DNA of 64,000 bases from Nocardioides pinisoli (GTDB lineage Bacteria > Actinomycetota > Actinomycetes > Propionibacteriales > Nocardioidaceae): positions 337,583 to 401,582 of the forward strand of contig NZ_JANARS010000006.1 of the NCBI RefSeq assembly GCF_024199985.1, in the 5' to 3' direction. Positions 42,780 to 51,310 of this stretch are shown piece by piece (within the stretch, counting starts at the first letter, position 1; every line of letters starts with the position of its first letter). The notes under the pieces were generated by a model. It did not search any database, was not told where the DNA came from, and worked only from the letters and a program-made list of their open reading frames with translations. Both the position numbers and the translations under genes were made by a program.

Positions 42780-43354
42780 CAGGAATCCTTCCTCAGCACG
42801 CCGTGGAGCAGCGTGTCGACGATCTGGTCGGGCGTGAGCAGGTGCCCGTCGCTGATGTGGGGGTGGGTCCCGGAGAAGGTCAGCATCCGGAGCATGTGCA
42901 CAAGCTGGTCCGGGGTGCAGGTCAGGCGGTCGGCGTCGGGCTCGACCACGGCGACCATGATCTTCTCCGCGCGCCGGCGGCCGTCCTCCATGTGGCGGTG
43001 GGACTTCGGCGGACCGACCATCCCCATCGCGGTCATCAGCGAGAAGATGCCGCGGAAGCGCTCCTGCAGTCGGGAGCAGACGTCCACGAGCCGCTCGCGG
43101 AGCGGCAGGTCGGGGTCGACCGCCTCCAGGTCGAGGAGGAACGGCTCCATGTCGAGCGCCTTCTCGAGCGCCGCGGTGACGAGGTCGTCCTTGGAGTCGA
43201 ACACCCGGAAGATCGTGCCCTCCGCGACCCCGGCGGCATCGGCGATCAGCTTGGTCGTGACGCTGCGCCCGTGCTCGTGCAGCAGCGGGATCGTGGCGTC
43301 GACCAGCGCCTCGCGCCGGTCGTCCGGAGTCATGGGGCGGGCACGAGGGGTCAC
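42779..43354 (-). CDS. TetR-family regulator of the ABC exporter
   Basis: A 191-residue TetR protein. The DNA-binding domain is ATIPLLHEHGRSVTTKLIAD then AAGVAEGTIFRVFDSKDDLV. The C-terminal ligand domain is unlike known subfamilies. GTG 43354 or ATG 43333 can be the start. The operator TGAGTGAG-CA-CTCACTCA lies 14 bases upstream of GTG 43354. It is the first gene of the TetR-ABC-ABC operon and probably represses it until a drug binds. Confidence 0.9.
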   Translation of the reverse strand: MTPRARPMTPDDRREALVDATIPLLHEHGRSVTTKLIADAAGVAEGTIFRVFDSKDDLVTAALEKALDMEPFLLDLEAVDPDLPLRERLVDVCSRLQERFRGIFSLMTAMGMVGPPKSHRHMEDGRRRAEKIMVAVVEPDADRLTCTPDQLVHMLRMLTFSGTHPHISDGHLLTPDQIVDTLLHGVLRKDS

Positions 43355-43368
43355 CGCGCCAGCCTAAA

Positions 43369-43386
43369 TGAGTGAGCACTCACTCA
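43369..43386. promoter_or_regulatory. TetR operator of the ABC exporter operon
   Basis: TGAGTGAG-CA-CTCACTCA: two perfect 8-bp arms, 14 bases before the TetR start. This type of 18-bp dyad is the usual autoregulatory operator in actinobacterial TetR operons. Confidence 0.8.
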
Positions 43387-43390
43387 CAAG

Positions 43391-43623
43391 CGATCGGGCA
43401 CTTCCTCGCGCTGCAAGGCCCCGACCGGGCACTTCCTCGCGCTACAAGGCCTCGACCGGGCACTTCCTCGCGCATCCATCGCGAGGAAGTGCCCGGTCGG
43501 CCTGCCCTACCGCGAGGAAGTGCCCGGTCGGCCTGCCCTACCGCGAGGAAGTGCCCGGTCGGCCTGCCCTATCGCGAGGAAGTGCCCGGTCGGCCTGCCC
43601 TATCGCGAGGAAGTGCCCGGTCG
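43391..43623. repeat. 31-bp-period array of CGCGAGGAAGTGCCCGGTCG, locus 1
   Basis: Eight copies of a 20-bp unit. Three are in one orientation (starts 43391, 43422, 43453) and five in the opposite (43480, 43511, 43542, 43573, 43604). Neighbours within each arm are exactly 31 bp apart. The two arms meet head-on across seven bases (CATCCAT). Spacers are 11 bp: GCCTGCCCTAC/T in the right arm, CTGCAAGGCCC-like in the left. The array ends two bases before the stop codon of the gene at 43626. The same unit and period recur at 50177-50258. Confidence 0.9.
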
Positions 43624-43625
43624 CG

Positions 43626-44582
43626 TCAAGCCGGGTGGGTGGCCCGCCAGTCGGCCCAGGGCGTCGGCGAAGCGCCCCCGGTGGTCTGCCCCAGCACCTC
43701 GTGGGTCATCCAGGCCCGCAGGGCGCGCAGGTCCTGCGGCGACGACAGGGTCAGCAGCCGACCCTCCTCGCACAGCCGGTCGGCGCGGGTCACTGCCCAC
43801 TCCAGCTGCTCGACGAGCACGCCGAACTCACGCGGCATGGCCATCTCCACGTCGACGACGTCGAGGCCCTCCGCGCGAGCCTGCTCCGCGGCCCGCCGGC
43901 CGGTGAGCCGGGCGTGCGTCGGGGAGACGAGGAGGCCCTGGATCTCCTCGGCGATGGCGGCCGACTCGCGGTTGCCCTCGTCCAGGCCGAGCAGCTGCAG
44001 CTCGCGGACCAGCTCGTCGAGGTGGCGGTCCTGCTGCAGGCTCAGCGCGACCGGGCACCCCACGAGGCGCACGAGCGCCCAGCCGGGCGGCAGGTCACCG
44101 GCGGGTGGTCCCGCGGCCGGCTCGGCCCGCTCCGGGGCGAACGCCCCGTGGACCGCGTCGGGCTCGACCAGGTCGGCCCACACCCGCTTGCCGCGCGTCG
44201 TCGCGTCGACGCCCCAGCGTCCGGCCAGCATGGCGACGATCGTCAGCCCGCGTCCGGTCGCGTCGAGGTCGTCCCACTCCAGGTCGCCCCCGCCCGAGAT
44301 CCGGGGCAGGACGGCCTCGACGCCGACGGGCCCGTCGTCCTCGACTGCGACGCGTACGCCCGGGTCCGGGTGCGAGGGCCGCTCGAGCGTCACGTGCATG
44401 AACTCCGCCATCGCGTGCAGCGCCGCGTTGCTCGACAGCTCGCTGGCCACCAGCTCGCCCGCGTCGACGAGCCCACGCTCTCCCCAGGACGTCAGGCCGT
44501 CGGCCACGAACCGGCGCGCGGCAGGCACGCTGGCCGCGTCAGCGGCCAGCCGCACCTGCAACCTGGTCGGCGCGTGCTGCAT
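43626..44582 (-). CDS. HATPase_c anti-sigma / serine kinase-like regulatory protein
   Basis: A 318-residue protein. The N-terminal ATPase domain has the RsbW-type N-box VDAGELVASELSSNAALHAM and G-box DATGRGLTIVAMLAGRWGVD. In anti-sigma factors this domain binds ATP and phosphorylates an antagonist. The C-terminal half, starting near LPPGWALVRLVGCPVALSLQ, is helical and has no recognised domain. Partner sigma factors or antagonists are not in the window. ATG 44582. The 31-bp repeat array lies directly behind its stop codon. Confidence 0.8.
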   Translation of the reverse strand: MQHAPTRLQVRLAADAASVPAARRFVADGLTSWGERGLVDAGELVASELSSNAALHAMAEFMHVTLERPSHPDPGVRVAVEDDGPVGVEAVLPRISGGGDLEWDDLDATGRGLTIVAMLAGRWGVDATTRGKRVWADLVEPDAVHGAFAPERAEPAAGPPAGDLPPGWALVRLVGCPVALSLQQDRHLDELVRELQLLGLDEGNRESAAIAEEIQGLLVSPTHARLTGRRAAEQARAEGLDVVDVEMAMPREFGVLVEQLEWAVTRADRLCEEGRLLTLSSPQDLRALRAWMTHEVLGQTTGGASPTPWADWRATHPA

Positions 44583-44684
44583 GGTCCACGAGGCTAGACC
44601 CCCCGTGCGCCCCCTGCCCGCGAGAATCCCGCCATTTCCGGCAGGATTTGTCGACGAGCCGCACCGCCCGGCGTACGTCGCGGC

Positions 44685-45323
44685 TCAGGGAGCGAGGCGC
44701 TCGGTGGTCCACCCGCCGCCGGCGCGGCGGTAGACCAGCCGGTCGTGCATCCGGCTCGGGCGCCCCTGCCAGAACTCCACGACCTGCGGACCGACCCGGT
44801 AGCCGCCCCACTCCGGCGGCACGGGGACCGGCCCGTCGTCGCCGAACCGCTCCTGCACCCGGGCGTACGACGCCGCCAGCGCGGAGCGCGACGCCACCGG
44901 CCGCGACTGGTCGGAGGCCCACGCCCCGAGCTGGGCGCCGCGTGGACGGGACCCGAAGTAGGCCGCGACCTCGTCGTCGGGGAGCACCGAGGCCACGCCC
45001 TCGACGCGCACCTGCCGCTCGAGCGGGTGCCAGGGGAAGAGCAGCGCGCACCGCGCGTCGGCGGCGAGGTCCGCGCCCTTGCGCGAGGCGCGGTTGGTGA
45101 AGAAGACGAAGCCGTCGGGCCCGAGCCCCTTGAGCAGCACCATCCGGCTCGACGGCCCACGCTCCGGCGAGGCCGTGGACAGCACCATCGCGTTGGGCTC
45201 GTGCACCCCGGCGTCGACGGCCTGCTGGAGCCACCGCCCGAACATCTCGATCGGGTCGGCGGCCAGGTCGGGCAGGTCCAACCCGCCGCGGCCGTACTCC
45301 TCGCGCAGTCCGCTCAGGTCCAT
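44685..45323 (-). CDS. pdxH: Pyridoxamine 5'-phosphate oxidase
   Basis: A 212-residue FMN enzyme converting pyridoxine/pyridoxamine 5'-phosphate to pyridoxal 5'-phosphate. Motifs: EPNAMVLSTASPERGPSSRM, then VLLKGLGPDGFVFFTNRASR, RQVRVEGVASVLPDDE, SRPRGAQLGAWASDQSRPV and the C-terminal PSRMHDRLVYRR with ERLAP. ATG 45323 has no obvious Shine-Dalgarno sequence, so the start could be leaderless. Divergent from citrate synthase. Confidence 0.92.
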   Translation of the reverse strand: MDLSGLREEYGRGGLDLPDLAADPIEMFGRWLQQAVDAGVHEPNAMVLSTASPERGPSSRMVLLKGLGPDGFVFFTNRASRKGADLAADARCALLFPWHPLERQVRVEGVASVLPDDEVAAYFGSRPRGAQLGAWASDQSRPVASRSALAASYARVQERFGDDGPVPVPPEWGGYRVGPQVVEFWQGRPSRMHDRLVYRRAGGGWTTERLAP

Positions 45324-45409
45324 GGAGGGACAGTAGCGGCGAGGTGCACAATGAGCCGTCCCGCGCAGTCCACGGGACGTCCGATCCCGCAGGACCACGG
45401 AGGAGTGGC

Positions 45410-46513
45410 ATGACCGAGATCCAGCACGGCCTCGAAGGTGTCGTCGCGTTCGAGACGCAGATCGCCGAGCCCGACAAGGAGGGGTCCGCCCTCCGTTACC
45501 GCGGCGTCGACATCGAGGAGCTGGTCGGCCGCGTCCCCTTCGAGAACGTCTGGGGCCTCCTCGTCGACGGGTCCTACTCACCCGGCCTGCCGCCCGCCGA
45601 GCCCTACAACATCTCGATCCACACCGGCGACGTCCGCGCCGACGTGCAGGCCGCGGTCGCGATGCTCGCCCCCATGCTCGGCATGGGCCAGACCTACGAC
45701 ATCTCCGACGAGCAGGCACGCCTCGACCTGTCCCGCGTCGCGGTGATGGTGCTGTCCTACGCCGCCCAGTCGGCGCGCGGCCTCGGCAAGCCGATCGTCA
45801 CCCAGGCCGACGTGGACCAGGGCCGGACCCTCGCCGAGCGGTTCCTCATCCGGTGGCGTGGCGAGGCCGACCCCAAGCACGCCCACGCCATCGACGCCTA
45901 CTGGTCGTCGGCGGCCGAGCACGGCATGAACGCCTCGACCTTCACCGCTCGCGTCATCACCTCCACCGGCGCCGACGTGGCCGCCGCCTTCTCCGGCGCC
46001 ATCGGCGCGATGTCGGGTCCGCTCCACGGCGGTGCGCCGTCGCGGGTGCTCGGGATGATCGAGGAGGTCGAGAAGCGCGACGGCGACGCGTCGTCGTACG
46101 TCAAGGAGCTGCTCGACAAGGGCGAGCGGCTGATGGGCTTCGGGCACCGCGTCTACCGCGCCGAGGACCCACGGGCCCGCGTGCTGCGCCGCACCGCCAA
46201 GGAGCTCGACGCCCCGCGCTACGAGGTGGCCGAGGCATTGGAGAAGGCCGCGCTGGAGGAGCTGCGCGCGCGTCGTCCCGACCGCGTGCTGGAGACCAAC
46301 GTGGAGTTCTGGGCGGCCATCGTCCTCGACTTCGCCGAGGTGCCGGCCCACATGTTCACCTCGATGTTCACCTGCGCCCGCACCGGCGGGTGGTCGGCGC
46401 ACATCCTCGAGCAGAAGACGACCGGTCGGCTGATCCGGCCCTCGGCGGTCTACGCAGGACCGAGCTCGCGCGCGGCCGGCGAGGTCGAGGGCTGGGACGC
46501 CGCCTGGGCGTAG
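45410..46513 (+). CDS. Citrate synthase
   Basis: A 367-residue citrate synthase of the short (type I/2-methylcitrate-like) class. Active-site motifs: MSGPLHGGAPSRVLGMIEEV (His), MGFGHRVYRAEDPRARVLRR (His) and the Asp region VEFWAAIVLDFAEVPAHMFT, with the substrate motif ARTGGWSAHILEQ. It condenses oxaloacetate and acetyl-CoA; a 2-methylcitrate synthase activity cannot be excluded. ATG 45410 follows GGAGGAG. The last 64 bases overlap the convergent secreted protein gene. Confidence 0.93.
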   Translation: MTEIQHGLEGVVAFETQIAEPDKEGSALRYRGVDIEELVGRVPFENVWGLLVDGSYSPGLPPAEPYNISIHTGDVRADVQAAVAMLAPMLGMGQTYDISDEQARLDLSRVAVMVLSYAAQSARGLGKPIVTQADVDQGRTLAERFLIRWRGEADPKHAHAIDAYWSSAAEHGMNASTFTARVITSTGADVAAAFSGAIGAMSGPLHGGAPSRVLGMIEEVEKRDGDASSYVKELLDKGERLMGFGHRVYRAEDPRARVLRRTAKELDAPRYEVAEALEKAALEELRARRPDRVLETNVEFWAAIVLDFAEVPAHMFTSMFTCARTGGWSAHILEQKTTGRLIRPSAVYAGPSSRAAGEVEGWDAAWA

Positions 46514-47124
46514 TACCAGGACGTCATGCCCTTCGTGCCCTTGCGCGTCAGCGAGACGTGCAGGTGGTCGCGGTGGCGCAGCGTCGGGGAGCAGGTGCGT
46601 CGGGTACGGCAGCCCGAGCTGAGGTAGCGCTTGGCCACGAAGCCGTCGTAGGAGGCGTACATCGTGTCGTCCCAGATGATGTACATGATCCCCATGCGGC
46701 GGGCGAGGGCGTGCGGCTGACCGGTGTCGTCGGGAGCGAAGACCTCGTCGAGCAGGGCGGCGGCGAGCGCGGCGTCCGTCGGGTCGGTCGCGTCGAGGAG
46801 CCAGTCGAAGGCGCGCGACTCCTTGTGCTCGCTGCGGCTCGAGCCGGAGCACGAGCGGCTGATCGGGCCGTAGCCGCCGCCGCGGGCGACGAGCCAGTCG
46901 GCCAGCATCAGCACGCCCGGCTTGGGCGTGCGCTGGCAGGAGGTCTGCGGCTGGTAGCCGGCGTACGGCTCCATCGGCATGAGGTAGGGCGCCGAGGACG
47001 TCACGGTCCCGCGACGGTGCTCGACCTCGTCGGCCGAGGCCGCGGTGGGCCCGCTCGTGAGCAGGCCGAGGAGCAGGACGCAGGTCGCTGCGACCGTTCC
47101 GGCAGCGCGAGATGACGCTCGCAT
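46450..47124 (-). CDS. Secreted protein with M15-like / ARB_07466-type C-terminal domain
   Basis: A 224-residue exported protein. Signal peptide RAAGTVAATCVLLLGLLTSG with A-S-A cleavage. The mature part has PKPGVLMLADWLVARGGGYG, RAFDWLLDATDPTDAALAAA, MYIIWDDTMYASYDGF and RHRDHLHVSLTRKG. The His-x-Asp-His-x-His arrangement suggests a D-Ala-D-Ala carboxypeptidase-like fold, though the second zinc ligand set is incomplete. ATG 47124 or GTG 47136 can be the start. The C-terminal 21 codons are antisense to the citrate synthase end. Confidence 0.75.
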   Translation of the reverse strand: MRASSRAAGTVAATCVLLLGLLTSGPTAASADEVEHRRGTVTSSAPYLMPMEPYAGYQPQTSCQRTPKPGVLMLADWLVARGGGYGPISRSCSGSSRSEHKESRAFDWLLDATDPTDAALAAALLDEVFAPDDTGQPHALARRMGIMYIIWDDTMYASYDGFVAKRYLSSGCRTRRTCSPTLRHRDHLHVSLTRKGTKGMTSWYYAQAASQPSTSPAARELGPA

Positions 47125-47210
47125 CGAGTGTCCCACCTTCCCCTGTGATCACACGTGGCACACGGACCGTAAGCGGCCCCACGAGCAACCGTCAGGGGAT
47201 CGTCAGAACA

Positions 47211-47576
47211 TCAATGCTGTAGTTCGCACGACGGCGTCCCGCCGGGCAGACGGTGCCGGTTGGCGGCCACCCAGGCGTAGGTGCGCCGGGCGACCGGATC
47301 CACCGGACGGGACTCGATCAGCCGCCCGACGAGCCGCCACGGCAGGGGCCCGGTGCGCAGGATCGAGGCGAAGGCCCGGTGGCCGTAGTCCACCCGGCCG
47401 TCGGGGTGGACGTACGGCATCTCGACGACCGCGCGCACCGGGTCGACTCCGAGCGCGTCGAGGTCGGCGGCCTGGACCGTCGAGCTGTCGATGTCGACCC
47501 CGAGCCGGGGCACGAGACGGGCGGTGCGCATGCAGAAGCCGCAGTCGGCGTCGTTGAGCATGAGTCCGCGATCCAT
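47211..47576 (-). CDS. DCC-family (DUF393) thiol-disulfide oxidoreductase-like protein
   Basis: A 121-residue DUF393 protein. It opens with a strand and the motif DADCGFCMRTARLVPRL, which contains the CxxC-like C-G-F-C, and continues ADLDALGVDPVRAVVEMPYV and HRAFASILRTGPLPWRLVGR. The family is predicted to have a thioredoxin-like active site; a substrate is unknown. ATG 47576. It precedes the divergent membrane gene by 79 bases that include a 28-bp dyad. Confidence 0.8.
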   Translation of the reverse strand: MDRGLMLNDADCGFCMRTARLVPRLGVDIDSSTVQAADLDALGVDPVRAVVEMPYVHPDGRVDYGHRAFASILRTGPLPWRLVGRLIESRPVDPVARRTYAWVAANRHRLPGGTPSCELQH

Positions 47577-47626
47577 GCCGTCGAGGGTACCGGCGCGCCC
47601 CACCGGCCCCGGGAGCACTTGCCACT

Positions 47627-47654
47627 ACGGAAACCTTCCGGATAAGGTTTCCGT
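47627..47654. promoter_or_regulatory. 28-bp perfect inverted repeat before the membrane-HTH operon
   Basis: ACGGAAACCTT-CCGGAT-AAGGTTTCCGT: 11-bp perfect arms with a 6-bp centre. It ends one base before ATG 47656, so it lies where a Shine-Dalgarno sequence would normally be. Its symmetry fits the winged-helix regulator encoded as second gene of the operon; an RNA hairpin is an alternative. Confidence 0.65.
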
Positions 47655-47655
47655 C

Positions 47656-48102
47656 ATGGAAAGCGCAGAGGCCCGCCGACTGTTCCGCGAGATCGAGCGC
47701 GGCGAGGCGGCGAGCTGGCTGCACTTCGCCCGACGCCGCCGATGGCAACCGCTCGTCTTCGGGGTCTGGGCAGGGATGTTCGTGCTGTCGACTGCGCTGG
47801 ACGGTGCCGCGCGCAGCCTCGCGGCGCTCGCGCTCATCGCCGCACCGCTGGCATACGTCGCCCGGGACCGGCAGCGTCGTGAGGTCTATCCGCAGGGCCG
47901 GATGCCGCGGGAGCTCAGGCGCTCGACGTGGGCGCTGGTCGTCCTGTCCCCGGCGGTCGCGCTCCTCGCCTTCGTCGTCCACGTCACGGCCGGGACGTGG
48001 CTCGCCGCCGCCGCGACGGCGGTGGCGACCGTCGTCGCGGCGGAGGTCTACGGCCGCCTCTACTCCGCCGACGCGGAGCAGGTCCGCCGGCGGCTCGCAT
48101 GA
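47656..48102 (+). CDS. Small membrane protein cotranscribed with a winged-helix regulator
   Basis: A 148-residue protein with an N-terminal basic helical segment and four hydrophobic segments, e.g. PLVFGVWAGMFVLSTALDGA and STWALVVLSPAVALLAFVVH. No recognised domain. ATG 47656 lies next to a 28-bp dyad; a leaderless transcript is possible because there is no room for a Shine-Dalgarno sequence. The stop overlaps the next gene by ATGA. Such membrane-protein/PadR-or-ArsR-like pairs are common in actinobacteria and may sense drugs or membrane state. Confidence 0.7.
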   Translation: MESAEARRLFREIERGEAASWLHFARRRRWQPLVFGVWAGMFVLSTALDGAARSLAALALIAAPLAYVARDRQRREVYPQGRMPRELRRSTWALVVLSPAVALLAFVVHVTAGTWLAAAATAVATVVAAEVYGRLYSADAEQVRRRLA

Positions 48103-48404
48103 GCGCGCCGGCCGACGGGTCGGCGCTCGCCGGGCTCGACCCCCTCCTCAACGCCCCCAAGCGGCTGGCCATCATGGCCGTCCTGGCGGGATCGCAGTCC
48201 GCCGAGTTCGGCTTCCTGCGCGAGCACCTCGCGGTGAGCGACTCGGACCTGTCCAAGCAGGCGGCCGCGCTGGACGCGGCCGGCTACCTGACCGTCAGCA
48301 AGTCCGGTCGCGGCCGAGGCGGGTCGACGTCCTACCGGGCCACCGCCGCCGGCATGGAGGCCTACCGACGGCACCGGGAGGCGCTCCGGCTCCTGTTGGG
48401 CTGA
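48099..48404 (+). CDS. Winged-helix transcriptional regulator (MarR/ArsR-like)
   Basis: A 101-residue winged-helix protein of the short type. It reads LNAPKRLAIMAVLAGSQSAE, F-G-F-L-R-E-H-L-A, then the recognition helix SDSDLSKQAAALDAAGYLTV and wing KSGRGRGGSTSYRATAAGME. No cysteines. Coupled to the membrane protein by ATGA. It probably binds the dyad at 47627-47654 and regulates both genes. Confidence 0.85.
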   Translation: MSAPADGSALAGLDPLLNAPKRLAIMAVLAGSQSAEFGFLREHLAVSDSDLSKQAAALDAAGYLTVSKSGRGRGGSTSYRATAAGMEAYRRHREALRLLLG

Positions 48405-48415
48405 CGTCGCGGGGA

Positions 48416-48910
48416 TCAGATCCGGCGGGCGAAGCAGCGGCTGAGCTCGGAGCCGCAGTAGTAGCCGAAGCCGGGGATCGGCTCGTAGCCCGAGGACAGG
48501 TAGAGCTCGATCGCCTCGGGCTGCTTCATCCCGGTCTCCAGGACGAGCGCCTCGATCCCGGCGGTCGCGGCCGTGGCCTCGAGGTGGGCCAGCATGCGGC
48601 GGGCCAGGCCGCGACGCTGCGCCGCGGGCACGACGTACATCCGCTTGACCTCGGCCGTGACCTCCGCGCCCAGCGCCGTCACCGACGACCGCCGCCAGGC
48701 GCCCGTCGCGACCGGGGCGTCGTCGAGGTAGCCGACGAAGAACTGCCCGAGCGGGTCCTCGAAGTCGTGCGGGTCGACCGGCGACTCGTCACGGCCGCCG
48801 TAGCGGGCGACGTACTCCTCCTGCACGGCCTCGACCAGCAGCTGGGCGTCCGGGTGCGTGATCGCCAGCCGCTCGATGCGCAGCGCGGTGACGGACGGAC
48901 TGTGAGTCAC
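48416..48910 (-). CDS. GNAT-family N-acetyltransferase
   Basis: A 164-residue GNAT protein. The acetyl-CoA binding motif is KRMYVVPAAQRRGLARRMLA, with the Q-R-R-G-x-A core, and motif B is LVLETGMKQPEAIELYLSSG followed by YEPIPGFGYY. The substrate is unknown. GTG 48910. It ends 12 bases from the convergent winged-helix gene, so no terminator space remains between them. Confidence 0.88.
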   Translation of the reverse strand: MTHSPSVTALRIERLAITHPDAQLLVEAVQEEYVARYGGRDESPVDPHDFEDPLGQFFVGYLDDAPVATGAWRRSSVTALGAEVTAEVKRMYVVPAAQRRGLARRMLAHLEATAATAGIEALVLETGMKQPEAIELYLSSGYEPIPGFGYYCGSELSRCFARRI

Positions 48911-49005
48911 GCGTGGAATCCCCCGATGTGAGATGAGGTCGAGCAGGTGACAGGATAGGACCCTCTGACAGCGTCGTCAGGACCGCCGTTCCGCATCCCA
49001 CGTGA

Positions 49006-50151
<1,146 letters not shown>

Positions 50152-50176
50152 GTGCCGCCGACCGGGCACACCTCAG

Positions 50177-50258
50177 CGCGAGGAAGTGCCCGGTCGGCGC
50201 ACCTCAGCGCGAGGAAGTGCCCGGTCGGCGCACCTCAGCGCGAGGAAGTGCCCGGTCA
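50177..50258. repeat. 31-bp-period array of CGCGAGGAAGTGCCCGGTCG, locus 2
   Basis: Three direct copies start at 50177, 50208 and 50239, with exactly 31 bp between starts, as at 43391-43623. The 11-bp spacer here is GCGCACCTCAG, unlike either spacer at locus 1. A partial copy, CGACCGGGCA, lies in front. The last copy changes its final G to A and so forms the stop codon of the topoisomerase gene at 50256-50258. Confidence 0.9.
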
Positions 50259-51251
50259 GGCCGCCAGCAGCTTGAGCACGGCGCGCTCGAGCGCGGCCTG
50301 CCGCGCGTCGTCGGTGTCGTAGGAGCCGCGGACCTTGATCGTGCGGCCCCGCTCGTAGGCCTCGACGACGCGCGGGTCGACGTAGGACGTGCGCGCCAGG
50401 GTCGGGGTGTTGCCGAGGAACTCCGAGACCTCCTTCATGGCGGCCGAGACCGCGCGCTTGCGCGAGGCCTTCGTCTTCCCCGGCTCGTCGGTCTCCGCGA
50501 GCGCCGACGCGGCGATCACCGTGGCGTGCCAGGTGCGGAAGTCCTTGGCCGTCGCCTCGATGCCGAAGCACCCGCGGATGTAGTCGTTGACCTCGGCGGA
50601 GGACAGGTCGCGCCAGGTGCGGCCGTCCTTCCAGGCGAGCAGCCGGTCGCTGCCGGCCCGGCGGCGACGCATCACGTCGAGGGCGCCGATCGCGGCCGGG
50701 TCGTCGATGTCGATGCAGTGGTCGACGCCCGACTTGCCGACGAAGCAGAACCGCAGCCCGCCCTGGTGGCGCGAGACGTGCTCCTTGAGCATCGTGGTGA
50801 GGCCGAAGGACCCGTTGGTGTCGGTGTAGACGTCGTTGCCGATGCGGAAGTAGCCGAGGTCGAGCAGACGTACGGCGACCGCGCACGCGCGCTCCTGCGA
50901 CATGCCCTCGGCGCCGATGTCGGCCAGCACGCGCTCCCGAGCCTTCGACAGCGCCTTGCCGAAGTCGAGGATCCGGTCGAACTTCGCGGCGTCGCGGCTG
51001 GTGCGCCAGTGCGGGTGGTAGAGGTACTGCCGACGGCCGGCGTCGTCGGTGCCGACGGCCTGCAGGTGCCCGTTGGCGTGGGGCGTGATCCACACGTCCG
51101 TCCACGCCGGAGGGATGACGAGGTCCTTGCAGCGCTGCACCTGGTCGGGGTCGAGGCGGTTGCCCTGCTCGTCGAGGTAGGCGAAGCCCTTGCCGGCCCG
51201 GCGGCGGGTCCAGCCGGGCTGGTCGGGGAAGGTGCGCCTCAGTCGCGGCAT
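50256..51251 (-). CDS. DNA topoisomerase IB (poxvirus-like)
   Basis: A 331-residue type IB topoisomerase. N-terminal domain: QVQRCKDLVIPPAWTDVWIT and NGHLQAVGTDDAGRRQYLYH, which is the viral-type topoisomerase signature. Catalytic residues are in the region VRLLDLGYFRIGNDVYTDTN, the KSGV strand, and the C-terminal tyrosine in NTPTLARTSYVDPRVVEAY. It relaxes supercoils by nicking and rejoining one strand. It is not part of any operon here. The stop codon lies in a 31-bp repeat. Confidence 0.93.
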   Translation of the reverse strand: MPRLRRTFPDQPGWTRRRAGKGFAYLDEQGNRLDPDQVQRCKDLVIPPAWTDVWITPHANGHLQAVGTDDAGRRQYLYHPHWRTSRDAAKFDRILDFGKALSKARERVLADIGAEGMSQERACAVAVRLLDLGYFRIGNDVYTDTNGSFGLTTMLKEHVSRHQGGLRFCFVGKSGVDHCIDIDDPAAIGALDVMRRRRAGSDRLLAWKDGRTWRDLSSAEVNDYIRGCFGIEATAKDFRTWHATVIAASALAETDEPGKTKASRKRAVSAAMKEVSEFLGNTPTLARTSYVDPRVVEAYERGRTIKVRGSYDTDDARQAALERAVLKLLAA

Positions 51252-51310
51252 GCGGTGAACCTAGCGAACGCCCCCGCGTCCGCCGACACCCCGAGGGAGG
51301 TCCGCCGGGC

